Origin: Hyphomicrobiales bacterium
Lineage (GTDB): Bacteria > Pseudomonadota > Alphaproteobacteria > Rhizobiales > JAJFHB01
DNA: 6,955 nucleotides
Direction: 5' to 3'
Assembly (NCBI GenBank): GCA_021775795.1
Contig: JAJFHB010000032.1
Span: forward strand, 1 to 6,955
The number at the start of each line of letters is the position of its first letter. Within the stretch, counting starts at the first letter, position 1. The position numbers and the translations under genes are program-made. Shown piece by piece: positions 1-6,863 of the stretch. The notes under the pieces were generated by a model. That model was not told the DNA's origin and made no database searches. It worked only from the letters and a program-made list of their open reading frames with translations.

Positions 1-702
1 CTGTTTGAACCCGATACGGGCAGGCTGGCGGCCCTGGTCGGTGGAAACTACCTCACCGCTGTACGGACCGCTGCAGCAAGTGCTGTATCTATCGCCCACC
101 TGGCACGGCAGGATGCAAAGGTCATCGGCCTGATCGGGGCAGGGCATCAAGCCGCCTTTCAGTTGCGGGCAGCACTTGAGCAACGCAAATTTGAAAAAGT
201 CATCGCCTGGAACCGCAGCCCGGAAAAGCTCGCAGCCCTGGCCGCCGTCGCTGAGGAAGAAGGTCTTCTCTTTGAAACGGTAGAGCGTGAACAACTTGGT
301 GCAGAGGCGGACGTCATCATCACCATCACCTCCTCACAAGGGCCGTTGCTGATGAAAGACTGGGTGACACCCGGCACTCACATAGCCTGCATGGGAACGG
401 ACACGCGCGGCAAGCAGGAGGTTGATGCGGAACTGGTGGCGGCGGCCTCCGTCTTCACGGACGAAATTGCGCAGTCGATTTCTATCGGCGAAGCACAACA
501 CGCCGTCGGCTCAGGCCTCCTGGCGGAAGCCGCCATTGTGCCCATCGGTGATGTCATCAACGGCACTCATCCAGGTCGCCGGGATGGGGCGGAGGTCACC
601 CTCTTCGACGGCACGGGCGTTGGCCTGCAGGACCTTGCCGTGGCGCATGTCGCGGCCAAGCTCGCCGTCGAGCAGAGCCTGGCGCTGGAAATTGAACTCT
701 GA
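1..702 (+). CDS. Ornithine cyclodeaminase/mu-crystallin family protein, 5'-truncated by window edge
   Basis: Frame 1 is open from the first base to the TGA at 700-702, giving 233 visible residues. The family is usually about 310-330 residues, so roughly 80-100 N-terminal residues lie outside the window. Visible family marks, numbered in the fragment: the LTAVRTAAASA segment (about 18-28), whose Arg binds the substrate carboxylate; the Rossmann dinucleotide loop GLIGAGHQA (43-51); and GTDTRGKQE (132-140), the equivalent of the G-D-x-P-G-K-x-E loop that carries the catalytic Asp in ornithine cyclodeaminase. Members are cytosolic NAD(P)-dependent enzymes. They include ornithine cyclodeaminase (ornithine to proline plus ammonia), alanine dehydrogenase, ketimine/iminosuccinate reductases and EutC-like proteins, and motifs alone do not separate these. 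It converges on the molybdenum hydroxylase operon with a gap of about 31 bp. A role on an amino or imino acid made by the neighbouring enzymes is inference. Confidence 0.9.
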   Translation: MFEPDTGRLAALVGGNYLTAVRTAAASAVSIAHLARQDAKVIGLIGAGHQAAFQLRAALEQRKFEKVIAWNRSPEKLAALAAVAEEEGLLFETVEREQLGAEADVIITITSSQGPLLMKDWVTPGTHIACMGTDTRGKQEVDAELVAAASVFTDEIAQSISIGEAQHAVGSGLLAEAAIVPIGDVINGTHPGRRDGAEVTLFDGTGVGLQDLAVAHVAAKLAVEQSLALEIEL

Positions 703-733
703 TGATCCCCAGCGTTGATCGACCGGGTGCCGT

Positions 734-3082
734 CTATGCCGCGTTTAGGGCGCGGACCACTCGCTCAGGCGTCATCGGCAGATCGACCCAGACACCGATG
801 GCGTTGTAGACCGCCTGAGATACGGCGGATATGCCGGCCGCTATCGGTGATTCTCCAGCACCGCGAGCGCCGAACGGGCCTACAGGGTCAGGCGATTCTT
901 CGAATAGAACCTGAGCCTGGTGCGGAAAATCTGCGCACCTGAGCAGCTTGTAGTCGAGCAGGTTTGCATTCTTTATCGCGCCGGTTTCCTCGTCGAACAC
1001 CAGATGCTCGTAGATGGCAAAGCCGGCGCCACAAATGGCTCCACCGATGACCTGGTTCTTGAGCACTTGCGGGTTCACCACAGTGCCGCTGTCTTGAACC
1101 GCGACGAAATCAAGGATTTTGATTTTCCCGGTTTCAACGTCCACTTCAACTTCCGCAAACTGGGCGCCGAACTGGCGTGCGAAGGTTGTCGAGGGCGGCA
1201 TCGGGACTGCCGGCCGTCCGGTAATCGATGAGGTTTGCCCAAGCGTCTCAGAGCGCAGTTCATTCAGGACTTGAGAGAAGGTGAAACGGCGGTTCGAGCG
1301 CGGCTCTTCTTTTGGATGGATTTCACCGTCCGTTATGTCCAGCTCTTCTGGCGCGATGCCGTCGAAAAATTCACGCGCAGCAATTTCAAGCAATTGTCGC
1401 CGCGCGTCATTCGACGCCGCCCGCGTGGCCCAGCCAGTACGGTACATTGTACTGCTCGCAAGTGAGCCGTGATTCCATGGACAGGAGTCGGTGTCGCCGG
1501 TCTCGATCTCGATCATATCAAGCGGAAGCCCAAGCTCTTCAGCCGCCACTTGGCACTGGGTCGTTTCGCTGCCCCGGCCCTGGCGTCCAACGGCGCAATG
1601 AACCTTGGCGCTGCCATCGGGATTTATGCGAACCATTGCTGACGACGAACCTTCAAATTCCACGCCGCAAACATGAGCGCCCGTGCCGACGCCAACGGCA
1701 CGTTTTAAGGGACCATCGACGGTGTGCGGTGTCGCCCAGCCTTTCCAGCGCTCTTTCCACCTGAAGGCTTCAGCACCGCGCTCCAGGATCGCCCGCGTTC
1801 CGCCGGCGGACAGATGGAACAGCTCTGGCCAATCCTTACGCAGATGTGGCGGAATGCTCGCGATATAGGCGTCACGGTTGCCCTTCATGTTGTCGCGGCT
1901 GTGTTGCATGCGCAGCTCATCACCGGCAACGATCTGGTTTTTGATGCGGAAATCGACCGGGTCCATGTCCGCTTTTTCGGCAAGTCTGTCGGCAAGGCGT
2001 TCAACGCTTGCTCCAAGGGTGCAGTCTCCGACACCGCGCATGCACCCAGCGGTCACAAGATTGGTGTTGATGCCGTGAACGGCATAATGGCCGTTGCGCG
2101 CCTTCCCCCACATATCGACACAGAAAAAGCCAACATCGTCCTTGAACCCGTAGCCGCCATTGTCAATCAGGTGGTCAATTTGCGCGAAGGTGATCTGCCC
2201 ATCTTTGGTGCAGCCCATCTTGCCGCGGGTCCGCTCGAGATGGCGTCTTTTCACGGTCGCCATACACTCTTCGTTCGTCAGTTCGATCTTCACGGCCTGG
2301 CGAATCTTTCTGGCCAGCAACACCGTGATGATCATGAAGTTGTTACTCCACCACTGGCCAAAAGAACTGCCGCAGGGCATGGCCATGACGCGGACCTTGC
2401 TCAAAGGAATGCCGAGGGCTTCATGGACGCCATCACGCAGTTCTGAAGGCGTCTGTGATGATGTCCAGACAGTCACCTTATCGCCCAGCCATTCGGCGAT
2501 GCAGGCGTTGCGTCCCAGAGGGGCATATTGCTGGCTCTCGTAGAAAATATCGCAATCGACCGTGAAATCGGCCTGGGCCGAGCCCTCGTCGGTGTCACCC
2601 CACTTCACGATGTACGGGTCACGTTCATTGCCTTCGCATCTGATTTCCGGCGCACCGCTTTCGCGCGCTTTTTCCATGTCCAGCACATGAGGAAGAATTT
2701 CGTATTCGACATCTATGAGCTCCAGAGCGTGCTCTGCAATCTCTTCACTCTGCGCTGCAACAGCGGCGATATCGTCACCGACAAATCGTCCGGTACCATC
2801 CAGCGCCTTGCCACGATAGTTGAACCATGCGGATTCCCAGTCATTCTGAGGCACGTCTTCGTGTGTCAGAACACCGAGAACACCGGGCAGAGCCTCGGCT
2901 TTGCTGGTGTCAATTCTGACAATTTTCGCATGCGGATGCGGGCAACGGAGAATTTTGCCGCTGGCCATGTTCTGGACTTTCAAGTCCACCGCGTACTTCA
3001 ACGATCCCGTCACTTTCTCGCGTGCGTCCTTGACATGCGCACCTTTGCCGACAACTGAGAAGTTCCGTTGTGTCGTGCCCAT
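734..3082 (-). CDS. Xanthine dehydrogenase family molybdopterin-binding (large, CoxL-like) subunit
   Basis: This 782-residue protein has normal full length for the Mo-binding subunit of three-subunit molybdenum hydroxylases. It has an a/b hammerhead domain (about 24-131) followed by two molybdopterin-binding domains (about 150-385 and 420-765). Supporting motifs are RGVGD (349-353, the usual RGFG loop), a Gly-rich loop GRQGRGSE (499-506) followed by QVAAEELG, and GARGAGESP (738-746), in which Glu744 is the conserved catalytic base. The first cofactor loop is unusual: it reads CGSSFGQWWSNN (237-248), where most members have GGGFGGK. The CO dehydrogenase active-site loop AYxCSFR is absent, so it is not a form I CO dehydrogenase. 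ATG is chosen because AGAGG lies 8 nt upstream (3091-3095). It is the last gene of the FAD/[2Fe-2S]/Mo operon, 41 nt after the [2Fe-2S] gene. The enzyme would hydroxylate an N-heterocycle or aldehyde using water; the substrate is unknown. Confidence 0.95.
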   Translation of the reverse strand: MGTTQRNFSVVGKGAHVKDAREKVTGSLKYAVDLKVQNMASGKILRCPHPHAKIVRIDTSKAEALPGVLGVLTHEDVPQNDWESAWFNYRGKALDGTGRFVGDDIAAVAAQSEEIAEHALELIDVEYEILPHVLDMEKARESGAPEIRCEGNERDPYIVKWGDTDEGSAQADFTVDCDIFYESQQYAPLGRNACIAEWLGDKVTVWTSSQTPSELRDGVHEALGIPLSKVRVMAMPCGSSFGQWWSNNFMIITVLLARKIRQAVKIELTNEECMATVKRRHLERTRGKMGCTKDGQITFAQIDHLIDNGGYGFKDDVGFFCVDMWGKARNGHYAVHGINTNLVTAGCMRGVGDCTLGASVERLADRLAEKADMDPVDFRIKNQIVAGDELRMQHSRDNMKGNRDAYIASIPPHLRKDWPELFHLSAGGTRAILERGAEAFRWKERWKGWATPHTVDGPLKRAVGVGTGAHVCGVEFEGSSSAMVRINPDGSAKVHCAVGRQGRGSETTQCQVAAEELGLPLDMIEIETGDTDSCPWNHGSLASSTMYRTGWATRAASNDARRQLLEIAAREFFDGIAPEELDITDGEIHPKEEPRSNRRFTFSQVLNELRSETLGQTSSITGRPAVPMPPSTTFARQFGAQFAEVEVDVETGKIKILDFVAVQDSGTVVNPQVLKNQVIGGAICGAGFAIYEHLVFDEETGAIKNANLLDYKLLRCADFPHQAQVLFEESPDPVGPFGARGAGESPIAAGISAVSQAVYNAIGVWVDLPMTPERVVRALNAA

Positions 3083-3123
3083 AATGCTTACCTCTTCCGG
3101 TCTTTGTGTTCGGTTGGCGTCGC

Positions 3124-3609
3124 CTACTCGGCGGCCTGCTGGCCTGAGCTCTTTCGAAGTTTTTCTGCGGCCCTTAATACAGACCGCACGATGTAAGGAT
3201 AGGCACCGCAGCGGCAGATGTTGCCACTCATTGCAACCGAAACCTCATCGGCGGTGGGATTTGGATTTTCGGCAAGAAAGGCTTTGGCGCTCATAATGAA
3301 ACCCGGTGTGCAGAACGCGCACTGGAAACCTTGCTCTTCAATGAATGCCTGCTGGATGGGATGCAGATCATCCTGGCTGCCGATGCCCTCGATCGTGGTG
3401 ATGTCCTGGCCTTCCGCCTGATTTACAAGCATCAGGCAAGAGGTGCAGGGCTCACCCCCGACGAGTACTGTGCACGACCCGCATTCCCCTTCCGAACAGG
3501 AAACCCTCACGCCAATAAGGCCAAGGTCATTCCTCAGCACATCGGCAAGAGTGCGGTCGGGGCGGGACGTGACTTCAAGCGTCCGGTTGTTCACCTTCAA
3601 CATTGTCAT
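3124..3609 (-). CDS. [2Fe-2S] small subunit of molybdenum hydroxylase (CoxS-like)
   Basis: This 161-residue subunit has the standard length and carries electrons from the Mo centre to FAD. The plant-type ferredoxin N-terminal domain has cluster ligands Cys38, Cys43, Cys46 (C-x4-C-x2-C, in SCSEGECGSC) and Cys58. The C-terminal helical domain has Cys97 and Cys100 (QCAFCTPGF) and Cys132 and Cys134 (NICRCGAYPYI). All eight ligands for two [2Fe-2S] clusters are present, and Gln96 before Cys97 is the residue that usually contacts the pterin cofactor. There is no signal peptide, so it should act in the cytosol. The start at 3609 is supported by AAAGGA (3617-3622) 7 nt upstream. This Shine-Dalgarno overlaps the last codons and the TAG of the FAD-subunit gene, which suggests translational coupling. 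A second ATG two codons later (3603) is possible but less well spaced. Confidence 0.97.
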   Translation of the reverse strand: MTMLKVNNRTLEVTSRPDRTLADVLRNDLGLIGVRVSCSEGECGSCTVLVGGEPCTSCLMLVNQAEGQDITTIEGIGSQDDLHPIQQAFIEEQGFQCAFCTPGFIMSAKAFLAENPNPTADEVSVAMSGNICRCGAYPYIVRSVLRAAEKLRKSSGQQAAE

Positions 3610-3613
3610 CGCT

Positions 3614-4492
3614 CTATCCTTTCAACTGTTCGACGCAATCAGCCAGCGATCGCCGCACCATGACCTTGACCATGTCGCGGCGATATCCAGCGCTGGCGCG
3701 TACATCGGAAATCGGCTTTGCGTCTTTTGATGCAGCTTCACCGGCCGCAGCAAGCATTGCGTCGTCGAGTTCGTCCAGCGTGCGGCCGATCAGCGGTTGC
3801 GCTGCCGCTTCCGAGCGAACGATCACCGGGGCCACAGCACCGAGCGCGATGCTGGCCTTTTTGATCTCGCCACTGTCAGAGACAGTCAGGGCGCTCGCCG
3901 CATTGACGAGTGCGATATCGACGACTGTGCGATCTATCCGCCGATAACTGGCGGCGATTTGCCCGGCAGACGGGAGTGGTATTGTAACTTCCTTGAGCAG
4001 TTCGGTGCCACGCAAAGCCGTCTTGTTCACGCCTTCAAAGAATTCGAACATGCCAACGGAGCGCTCGCCATCCTCGCCGAGGATTACCACCTGTGCATTC
4101 ATGGCAACGAAAGCAGGCGACAGATCGGAAGCGGGTGAGGCGTTGCACAAATTGCCTCCAACGGTTGCCAGAGTGCGGGTTTGGGGAGTGCACATGAGCT
4201 TGGTAATGTCGCTCAACGTGGCCAACAGGTGGTGAGCCTCTGCGGATCGTTCGAGTAAACTGAGCGATGCCATGGCGCCAATACGAATGCTGTCCGGTTC
4301 GACGCTGATATAGTCGAGTTCATCCAGTTGGCGGATGTCGATGCAATGATCAAACTGGATCTCGCTGCGCTGCCAAAGCAAGGTCATGTCCGTTCCGCCG
4401 GCCCAGTATCGTGCCTTTTCGCCCAGTTGAGACTTTAGTTTGATCGCTTCCTGAGCAGTAGCAGGGCGCGCATAGTCAAATCTCGCTCTCAT
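3614..4492 (-). CDS. FAD-binding medium subunit of molybdenum hydroxylase (CoxM-like)
   Basis: The protein is 292 residues when started at 4492, the usual size for the FAD subunit. The FAD domain (about 1-170) shows the pyrophosphate-binding AGGTD (31-35) and the TVGGNLCNASPASD loop (110-123). The CO dehydrogenase flavoprotein C-terminal domain (about 175-285) ends with the family-typical SDVRASAGYRRDMVKVMVRR (262-281). It takes electrons from the [2Fe-2S] subunit and passes them to an acceptor not identifiable here. The reading frame stays open upstream to an ATG at 4624. The extra 44 residues are unlike the family, and no good ribosome site precedes 4624. The family's conserved N-terminus begins at the ATG at 4492 (MRARFDYARPATAQEA). 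The ribosome site at 4492 is itself weak (GGA about 8-10 nt upstream), so the start rests mainly on homology. It is the first gene of the operon and its stop lies 4 nt before the [2Fe-2S] gene. Confidence 0.93.
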   Translation of the reverse strand: MRARFDYARPATAQEAIKLKSQLGEKARYWAGGTDMTLLWQRSEIQFDHCIDIRQLDELDYISVEPDSIRIGAMASLSLLERSAEAHHLLATLSDITKLMCTPQTRTLATVGGNLCNASPASDLSPAFVAMNAQVVILGEDGERSVGMFEFFEGVNKTALRGTELLKEVTIPLPSAGQIAASYRRIDRTVVDIALVNAASALTVSDSGEIKKASIALGAVAPVIVRSEAAAQPLIGRTLDELDDAMLAAAGEAASKDAKPISDVRASAGYRRDMVKVMVRRSLADCVEQLKG

Positions 4493-4595
4493 GACACCAT
4501 CCGTTCCACTTTCATCGACCACGGCCTCATTCAAGATACCGTCTCGTCTGTCTTTATCACCATCACAAACCAACCCAAAGCGTAGGGCGCAATAA

Positions 4596-4612
4596 CGTAA
4601 GGAAAAATTACG
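4596..4612. promoter_or_regulatory. Candidate LysR box (T-N11-A dyad)
   Basis: The arms CGTAA and TTACG are perfect inverted complements around the 7-nt spacer GGAAAAA. T4598 and A4610 give the T-N11-A spacing with dyad symmetry that LysR-family proteins usually recognise. It is the dyad nearest the molybdenum hydroxylase operon, about 104 bp upstream of its first ATG. Assignment to the adjacent LysR protein is inference. Confidence 0.5.
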
Positions 4613-4624
4613 GCTTTTCGACAT

Positions 4625-4648
4625 TTACATAGAGGTATCTCAATGTAA
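4625..4648. promoter_or_regulatory. 24-bp imperfect palindrome, candidate operator
   Basis: The outer arms TTACAT (4625-4630) and ATGTAA (4643-4648) and the inner arms GAG (4632-4634) and CTC (4639-4641) are all exactly complementary and share one centre. Ten of the twelve base pairs across the 24 bp match. This is the strongest symmetry in the window and lies 28 bp upstream of the LysR start codon, so a bound protein could affect both divergent promoters. The binding protein is unproven; the LysR product is the obvious candidate. Confidence 0.55.
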
Positions 4649-4662
4649 CGATCACGATCGTT
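4647..4662. promoter_or_regulatory. 16-bp inverted repeat next to the LysR ribosome-binding site
   Basis: AACGATC (4647-4653) and GATCGTT (4656-4662) are perfect 7-bp inverted arms separated by AC. The repeat shares two bases with the preceding palindrome and ends directly at the GAGAAGGA Shine-Dalgarno. Binding here, or a hairpin in the 5' mRNA, could repress the LysR gene. Autorepression is common in this family, but this site is inferred only from position and symmetry. Confidence 0.45.
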
Positions 4663-4676
4663 GAGAAGGAATATCG

Positions 4677-5606
4677 ATGGTCTATCGTTTGAGCAATGTG
4701 GACATCCGCCTGCTTCACGTGTTTCGCGCGGTCGTCGAATGCCGCGGCTTCACCAACGCCCAGTCCGTTCTGCAAGTCAGCCAGCCGACGATAAGCAGCC
4801 ACATATCCGAGCTTGAGGGACGTCTGGGAATTCGGTTATGCGAGCGCGGTCGTGGCGGCTTCCGGCTGACGCCAAAGGGCGAGCGGGTCTACAAGGAAGC
4901 CGTTCAGCTCTTTCGCTCTCATGAGGATTTTCAAAATGCCACTCTGGAGCTTAAAGGCAAGCTGAGCGGATTCCTCAACATTGCGGTGATCGACAATGCC
5001 GTGACCGATCCGGTTTTCCCGTTCGTGTCCGCGCTCAGAACTTTCAACAAGCGGTCGAACGAGGTGATATTCCGGATCGAGATCATGAACCCCGCCGATA
5101 TCGGGAGCGCAGTATTGGAGCGCGATATCGATATCGCGATCGCCACCTTCGATTACCGCATGCCCGGCTTGAACTATGAGAAGATTTACACGGAAGCGAA
5201 TGTGCTGGCGTGCGGGTTAGACCACATTTTGTTTGCAATGGAAGACCAAACCAGTATCCGGGAGGCAGTGCGGGAATCGCGAAAGGTCACGCGCTCCTAC
5301 GTCGAGAATCGGGACCTGTTTCCTTTGGGGCCTGATGACGGTATCGCCCATGCCGTGGTGGACAACCTTGAAGCGGAAGCATTGCTCATCCTCGGCGGTG
5401 GCCATATCGGTTTCTTGCCTAACCACTATGCAGAAAACTGGATTCGCAAGGGCCAGATGCGGGCCATCCTGCCGCACAGCTACGTGTACCATTCAGACTT
5501 CTTCATCGTTACGCGAAAGGTTCCACGGACATCGATCATCGTGGAAACCTTTCTCGCTGATTTGAGAGAGGCCGCTGCAGCGTCTGTACGGGCAGCTGCA
5601 GAATGA
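4677..5606 (+). CDS. LysR family transcriptional regulator
   Basis: This 309-residue protein has the normal length for a LysR regulator. The N-terminal winged helix-turn-helix spans about residues 8-66, with the family pattern GFTNAQSVLQVSQPTISSHI, then SELEGRLGIRLCER and the wing FRLTPKGERVY. A linker helix and an effector-binding domain (about 95-295) follow, with a typical opening LNIAVIDN near residue 100. It would bind DNA in the cytosol as a tetramer and respond to a small molecule, probably a substrate or intermediate of the adjacent enzymes. The start has GAGAAGGA 6 nt upstream, and the protein begins just before the HTH as expected. It is divergent from the molybdenum hydroxylase operon, its likely target, and converges with the ureohydrolase gene after 51 bp. 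The ligand cannot be read from the sequence. Confidence 0.95.
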   Translation: MVYRLSNVDIRLLHVFRAVVECRGFTNAQSVLQVSQPTISSHISELEGRLGIRLCERGRGGFRLTPKGERVYKEAVQLFRSHEDFQNATLELKGKLSGFLNIAVIDNAVTDPVFPFVSALRTFNKRSNEVIFRIEIMNPADIGSAVLERDIDIAIATFDYRMPGLNYEKIYTEANVLACGLDHILFAMEDQTSIREAVRESRKVTRSYVENRDLFPLGPDDGIAHAVVDNLEAEALLILGGGHIGFLPNHYAENWIRKGQMRAILPHSYVYHSDFFIVTRKVPRTSIIVETFLADLREAAAASVRAAAE

Positions 5607-5633
5607 TCAGCCGCTGGCATCTCGCCATCTGTC

Positions 5634-5649
5634 CCTGCCTCATTGCAGG
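5634..5649. terminator. Weak hairpin between convergent genes
   Basis: CCTGC (5634-5638) and GCAGG (5645-5649) form a 5-bp G+C-rich stem with a 6-nt loop in the 51-bp gap between the convergent LysR and ureohydrolase genes. The position suits a bidirectional transcript end. There is no T-run on either strand and the stem is short, so it is not a convincing intrinsic terminator. Confidence 0.25.
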
Positions 5650-5657
5650 TCCTGGCT

Positions 5658-6611
5658 TTACCGATGATGCAGAATGCGACCGACAGTGTTCATGAGGATC
5701 TGGGCGGCAAGCGTGCTGGTCGATCCCGACAGATCATAATCCGGCGCCACTTCCACCAGATCGAGCCCGACAATTGTGCCGCGGCGGGCAAGGCCGTCGA
5801 GAAACTCCAGCACCTCATAATAATAAAAGCCGCCGTGGCTCGGCGTGCCGGTGCCTGCCGCGATTGAAGGATCAAACGCATCGATGTCGATGGTCACGTA
5901 GTAGCGTTTGTCCGCGGGAACCCGGTCGAGCATGCCGTCGACGCCAAGTTTGCGGAACTGGCGTACCGATTGAATATCGGAGCCCATGGCCCTTGCATCC
6001 TCGTAACCGTCCCGCGCTGTTGAAGAGACATTGCGAATGCCAACCTGGCTCAGGCCTGTCACATAGTCTTTTTCCGCAGCCCGCCGCATCGGATTGCCGT
6101 GGCCAAAGCGCACCCCGTGCCGCTCATCCACAAAATCCAGATGGGCATCGATCTGCACCAGGTGGATCGGCTCCTGACCTTCAAAGGCATTGATGCAGGG
6201 AATGTTGACCGAATGATCGCCGCCCAGAACGATGGGCAGGGCACCGGCTTCCAGGATCTTGCGGACCCCGAATTCTATATTGCCATGGCTCTGGATGGTG
6301 TCCGTGTGGATGATGTCCGCATCACCAATATCAACAATCCGCGTCGTCTCCGCCGGTAGATAGACGATGTCATCTTCATGATCATAGGCACCGGCATGGC
6401 CAAAGGAGAACAAGGTTGAGGCTTCGCGAATGGCGCGCGGGCCCATGCGTGCACCGGAACGAAACTGGGCGCCGGAGTCAAAGGGTGCGCCAAGAACAGC
6501 AACATCCGCATCAATCGCGTCCCAATCGGCAACATATGGGTATTTGCCAAAGGTGCAGATGCCGACAAACGGCAGATTGAGCCTGCCGGATTCATAGCCG
6601 TGTGATGACAT
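5658..6611 (-). CDS. Ureohydrolase: agmatinase/guanidinobutyrase/arginase family
   Basis: This 317-residue enzyme has the usual agmatinase length. It would hydrolyse a guanidino group to an amine plus urea at a binuclear metal centre, normally Mn2+, in the cytosol. All metal ligands are visible: His133 in GGDHS (130-134); Asp155, His157 and Asp159 in DAHLD; and Asp242 and Asp244 in IDIDAFDP. His171 (GHGNP) and Glu287 (GLDLVEVAP) fit the conserved catalytic/substrate residues. The N-terminal PFVGICTFGKYPYV (14-27) occupies the place of the G-I-x-T-F-M-R-x-P segment of agmatinases and guanidinobutyrases. Its Gly-Lys-Tyr replacement may mark a different substrate. The start at 6611 is preferred over an upstream in-frame ATG at 6653 because AGAGGAG (6620-6626) lies 8 nt upstream and the extra 14 residues look non-homologous. 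It appears monocistronic here. Agmatinase is the default name; guanidinobutyrate or another guanidino acid is equally possible. Confidence 0.93.
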   Translation of the reverse strand: MSSHGYESGRLNLPFVGICTFGKYPYVADWDAIDADVAVLGAPFDSGAQFRSGARMGPRAIREASTLFSFGHAGAYDHEDDIVYLPAETTRIVDIGDADIIHTDTIQSHGNIEFGVRKILEAGALPIVLGGDHSVNIPCINAFEGQEPIHLVQIDAHLDFVDERHGVRFGHGNPMRRAAEKDYVTGLSQVGIRNVSSTARDGYEDARAMGSDIQSVRQFRKLGVDGMLDRVPADKRYYVTIDIDAFDPSIAAGTGTPSHGGFYYYEVLEFLDGLARRGTIVGLDLVEVAPDYDLSGSTSTLAAQILMNTVGRILHHR

Positions 6612-6643
6612 GATGTGTTCTCCTCTTTCGCGGCCGACATTGA

Positions 6644-6657
6644 TGCATTCCAATGCA
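6644..6657. promoter_or_regulatory. Inverted repeat upstream of the ureohydrolase
   Basis: TGCATT (6644-6649) and AATGCA (6652-6657) are perfect arms separated by CC. It lies 33-46 nt upstream of the ureohydrolase ATG and just beyond its ribosome site. It could be an operator or a 5'-UTR hairpin; the sequence does not tell which. Confidence 0.35.
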
Positions 6658-6673
6658 GCGCAGTTATTCGAGA

Positions 6674-6691
6674 GCCTTACTAGATTAAGGC
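6674..6691. promoter_or_regulatory. Inverted repeat in the ureohydrolase upstream region
   Basis: GCCTTA (6674-6679) and TAAGGC (6686-6691) are perfect 6-bp arms around CTAGAT. The repeat is 63-80 nt upstream of the ureohydrolase start, a suitable position for an operator around its promoter. The arms are spaced so that no symmetric T-N11-A pair falls in the dyad, so a LysR site is not specifically supported. Confidence 0.35.
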
Positions 6692-6863
6692 GGTATAGGG
6701 GAGGGGGATAATTTGTCGCCGGGGTCGAAATTCACACCAGTCTGCTGCGAACCGTATCTGCACCGCCTTCTGTGCACGTGGTACGTGTTCACGCCGGTGC
6801 CGGCTGATAAGGTGCTGTGAGTACTGATTGCCCACACGTGGCCCGGTAAGGGGGTGACAACTG

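Larger units (their letters stand above)
4493..4676. promoter_or_regulatory. Divergent control region between the LysR gene and the molybdenum hydroxylase operon
   Basis: These 184 bp separate the divergent LysR gene and the FAD-subunit gene, the classic layout for a LysR regulator and its target. The half next to the LysR gene is clearly richer in A and T than the flanking genes and holds three inverted repeats, listed separately. TCGACA (4618-4623) resembles a -35 element for the LysR gene (5 of 6), but no convincing -10 follows at 16-18 nt. That would fit an activator-dependent or weak promoter. The LysR start is supported by GAGAAGGA (4663-4670), 6 nt before the ATG. I could not place a promoter for the operon. 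The function as a shared operator region is inferred from layout and symmetry. Confidence 0.7.

Noticed and set aside
703..733. Terminator between the convergent ornithine cyclodeaminase-like gene and the molybdenum hydroxylase operon
   Set aside because: The 31 bp contain no stable hairpin and no T-run. Only a short GATC repeat is visible.
1724..2446. 240-codon open frame on the plus strand inside the molybdopterin subunit gene
   Set aside because: It is antisense to a gene with clear family motifs. Its translation shows no domain, and long antisense frames are expected in GC-rich coding DNA.
2528..3058. 176-codon plus-strand frame
   Set aside because: It is antisense to the N-terminal part of the molybdopterin subunit and has no recognisable protein features.
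734..4492. Aerobic CO dehydrogenase (coxMSL)
   Set aside because: The gene order matches, but the large subunit lacks the AYxCSFR active-site loop of form I and has RGVGD in the loop region. A CO-oxidising role is not supported.
4608..4802. 64-codon minus-strand frame across the LysR start
   Set aside because: It overlaps the DNA-binding domain codons of the LysR gene on the opposite strand and has no ribosome site or family features.
6698..6724. G-quadruplex from GGGG/GGGGG/GGGG runs
   Set aside because: Only three runs lie close together and the third is 13 nt from the second. A fourth nearby run is missing.
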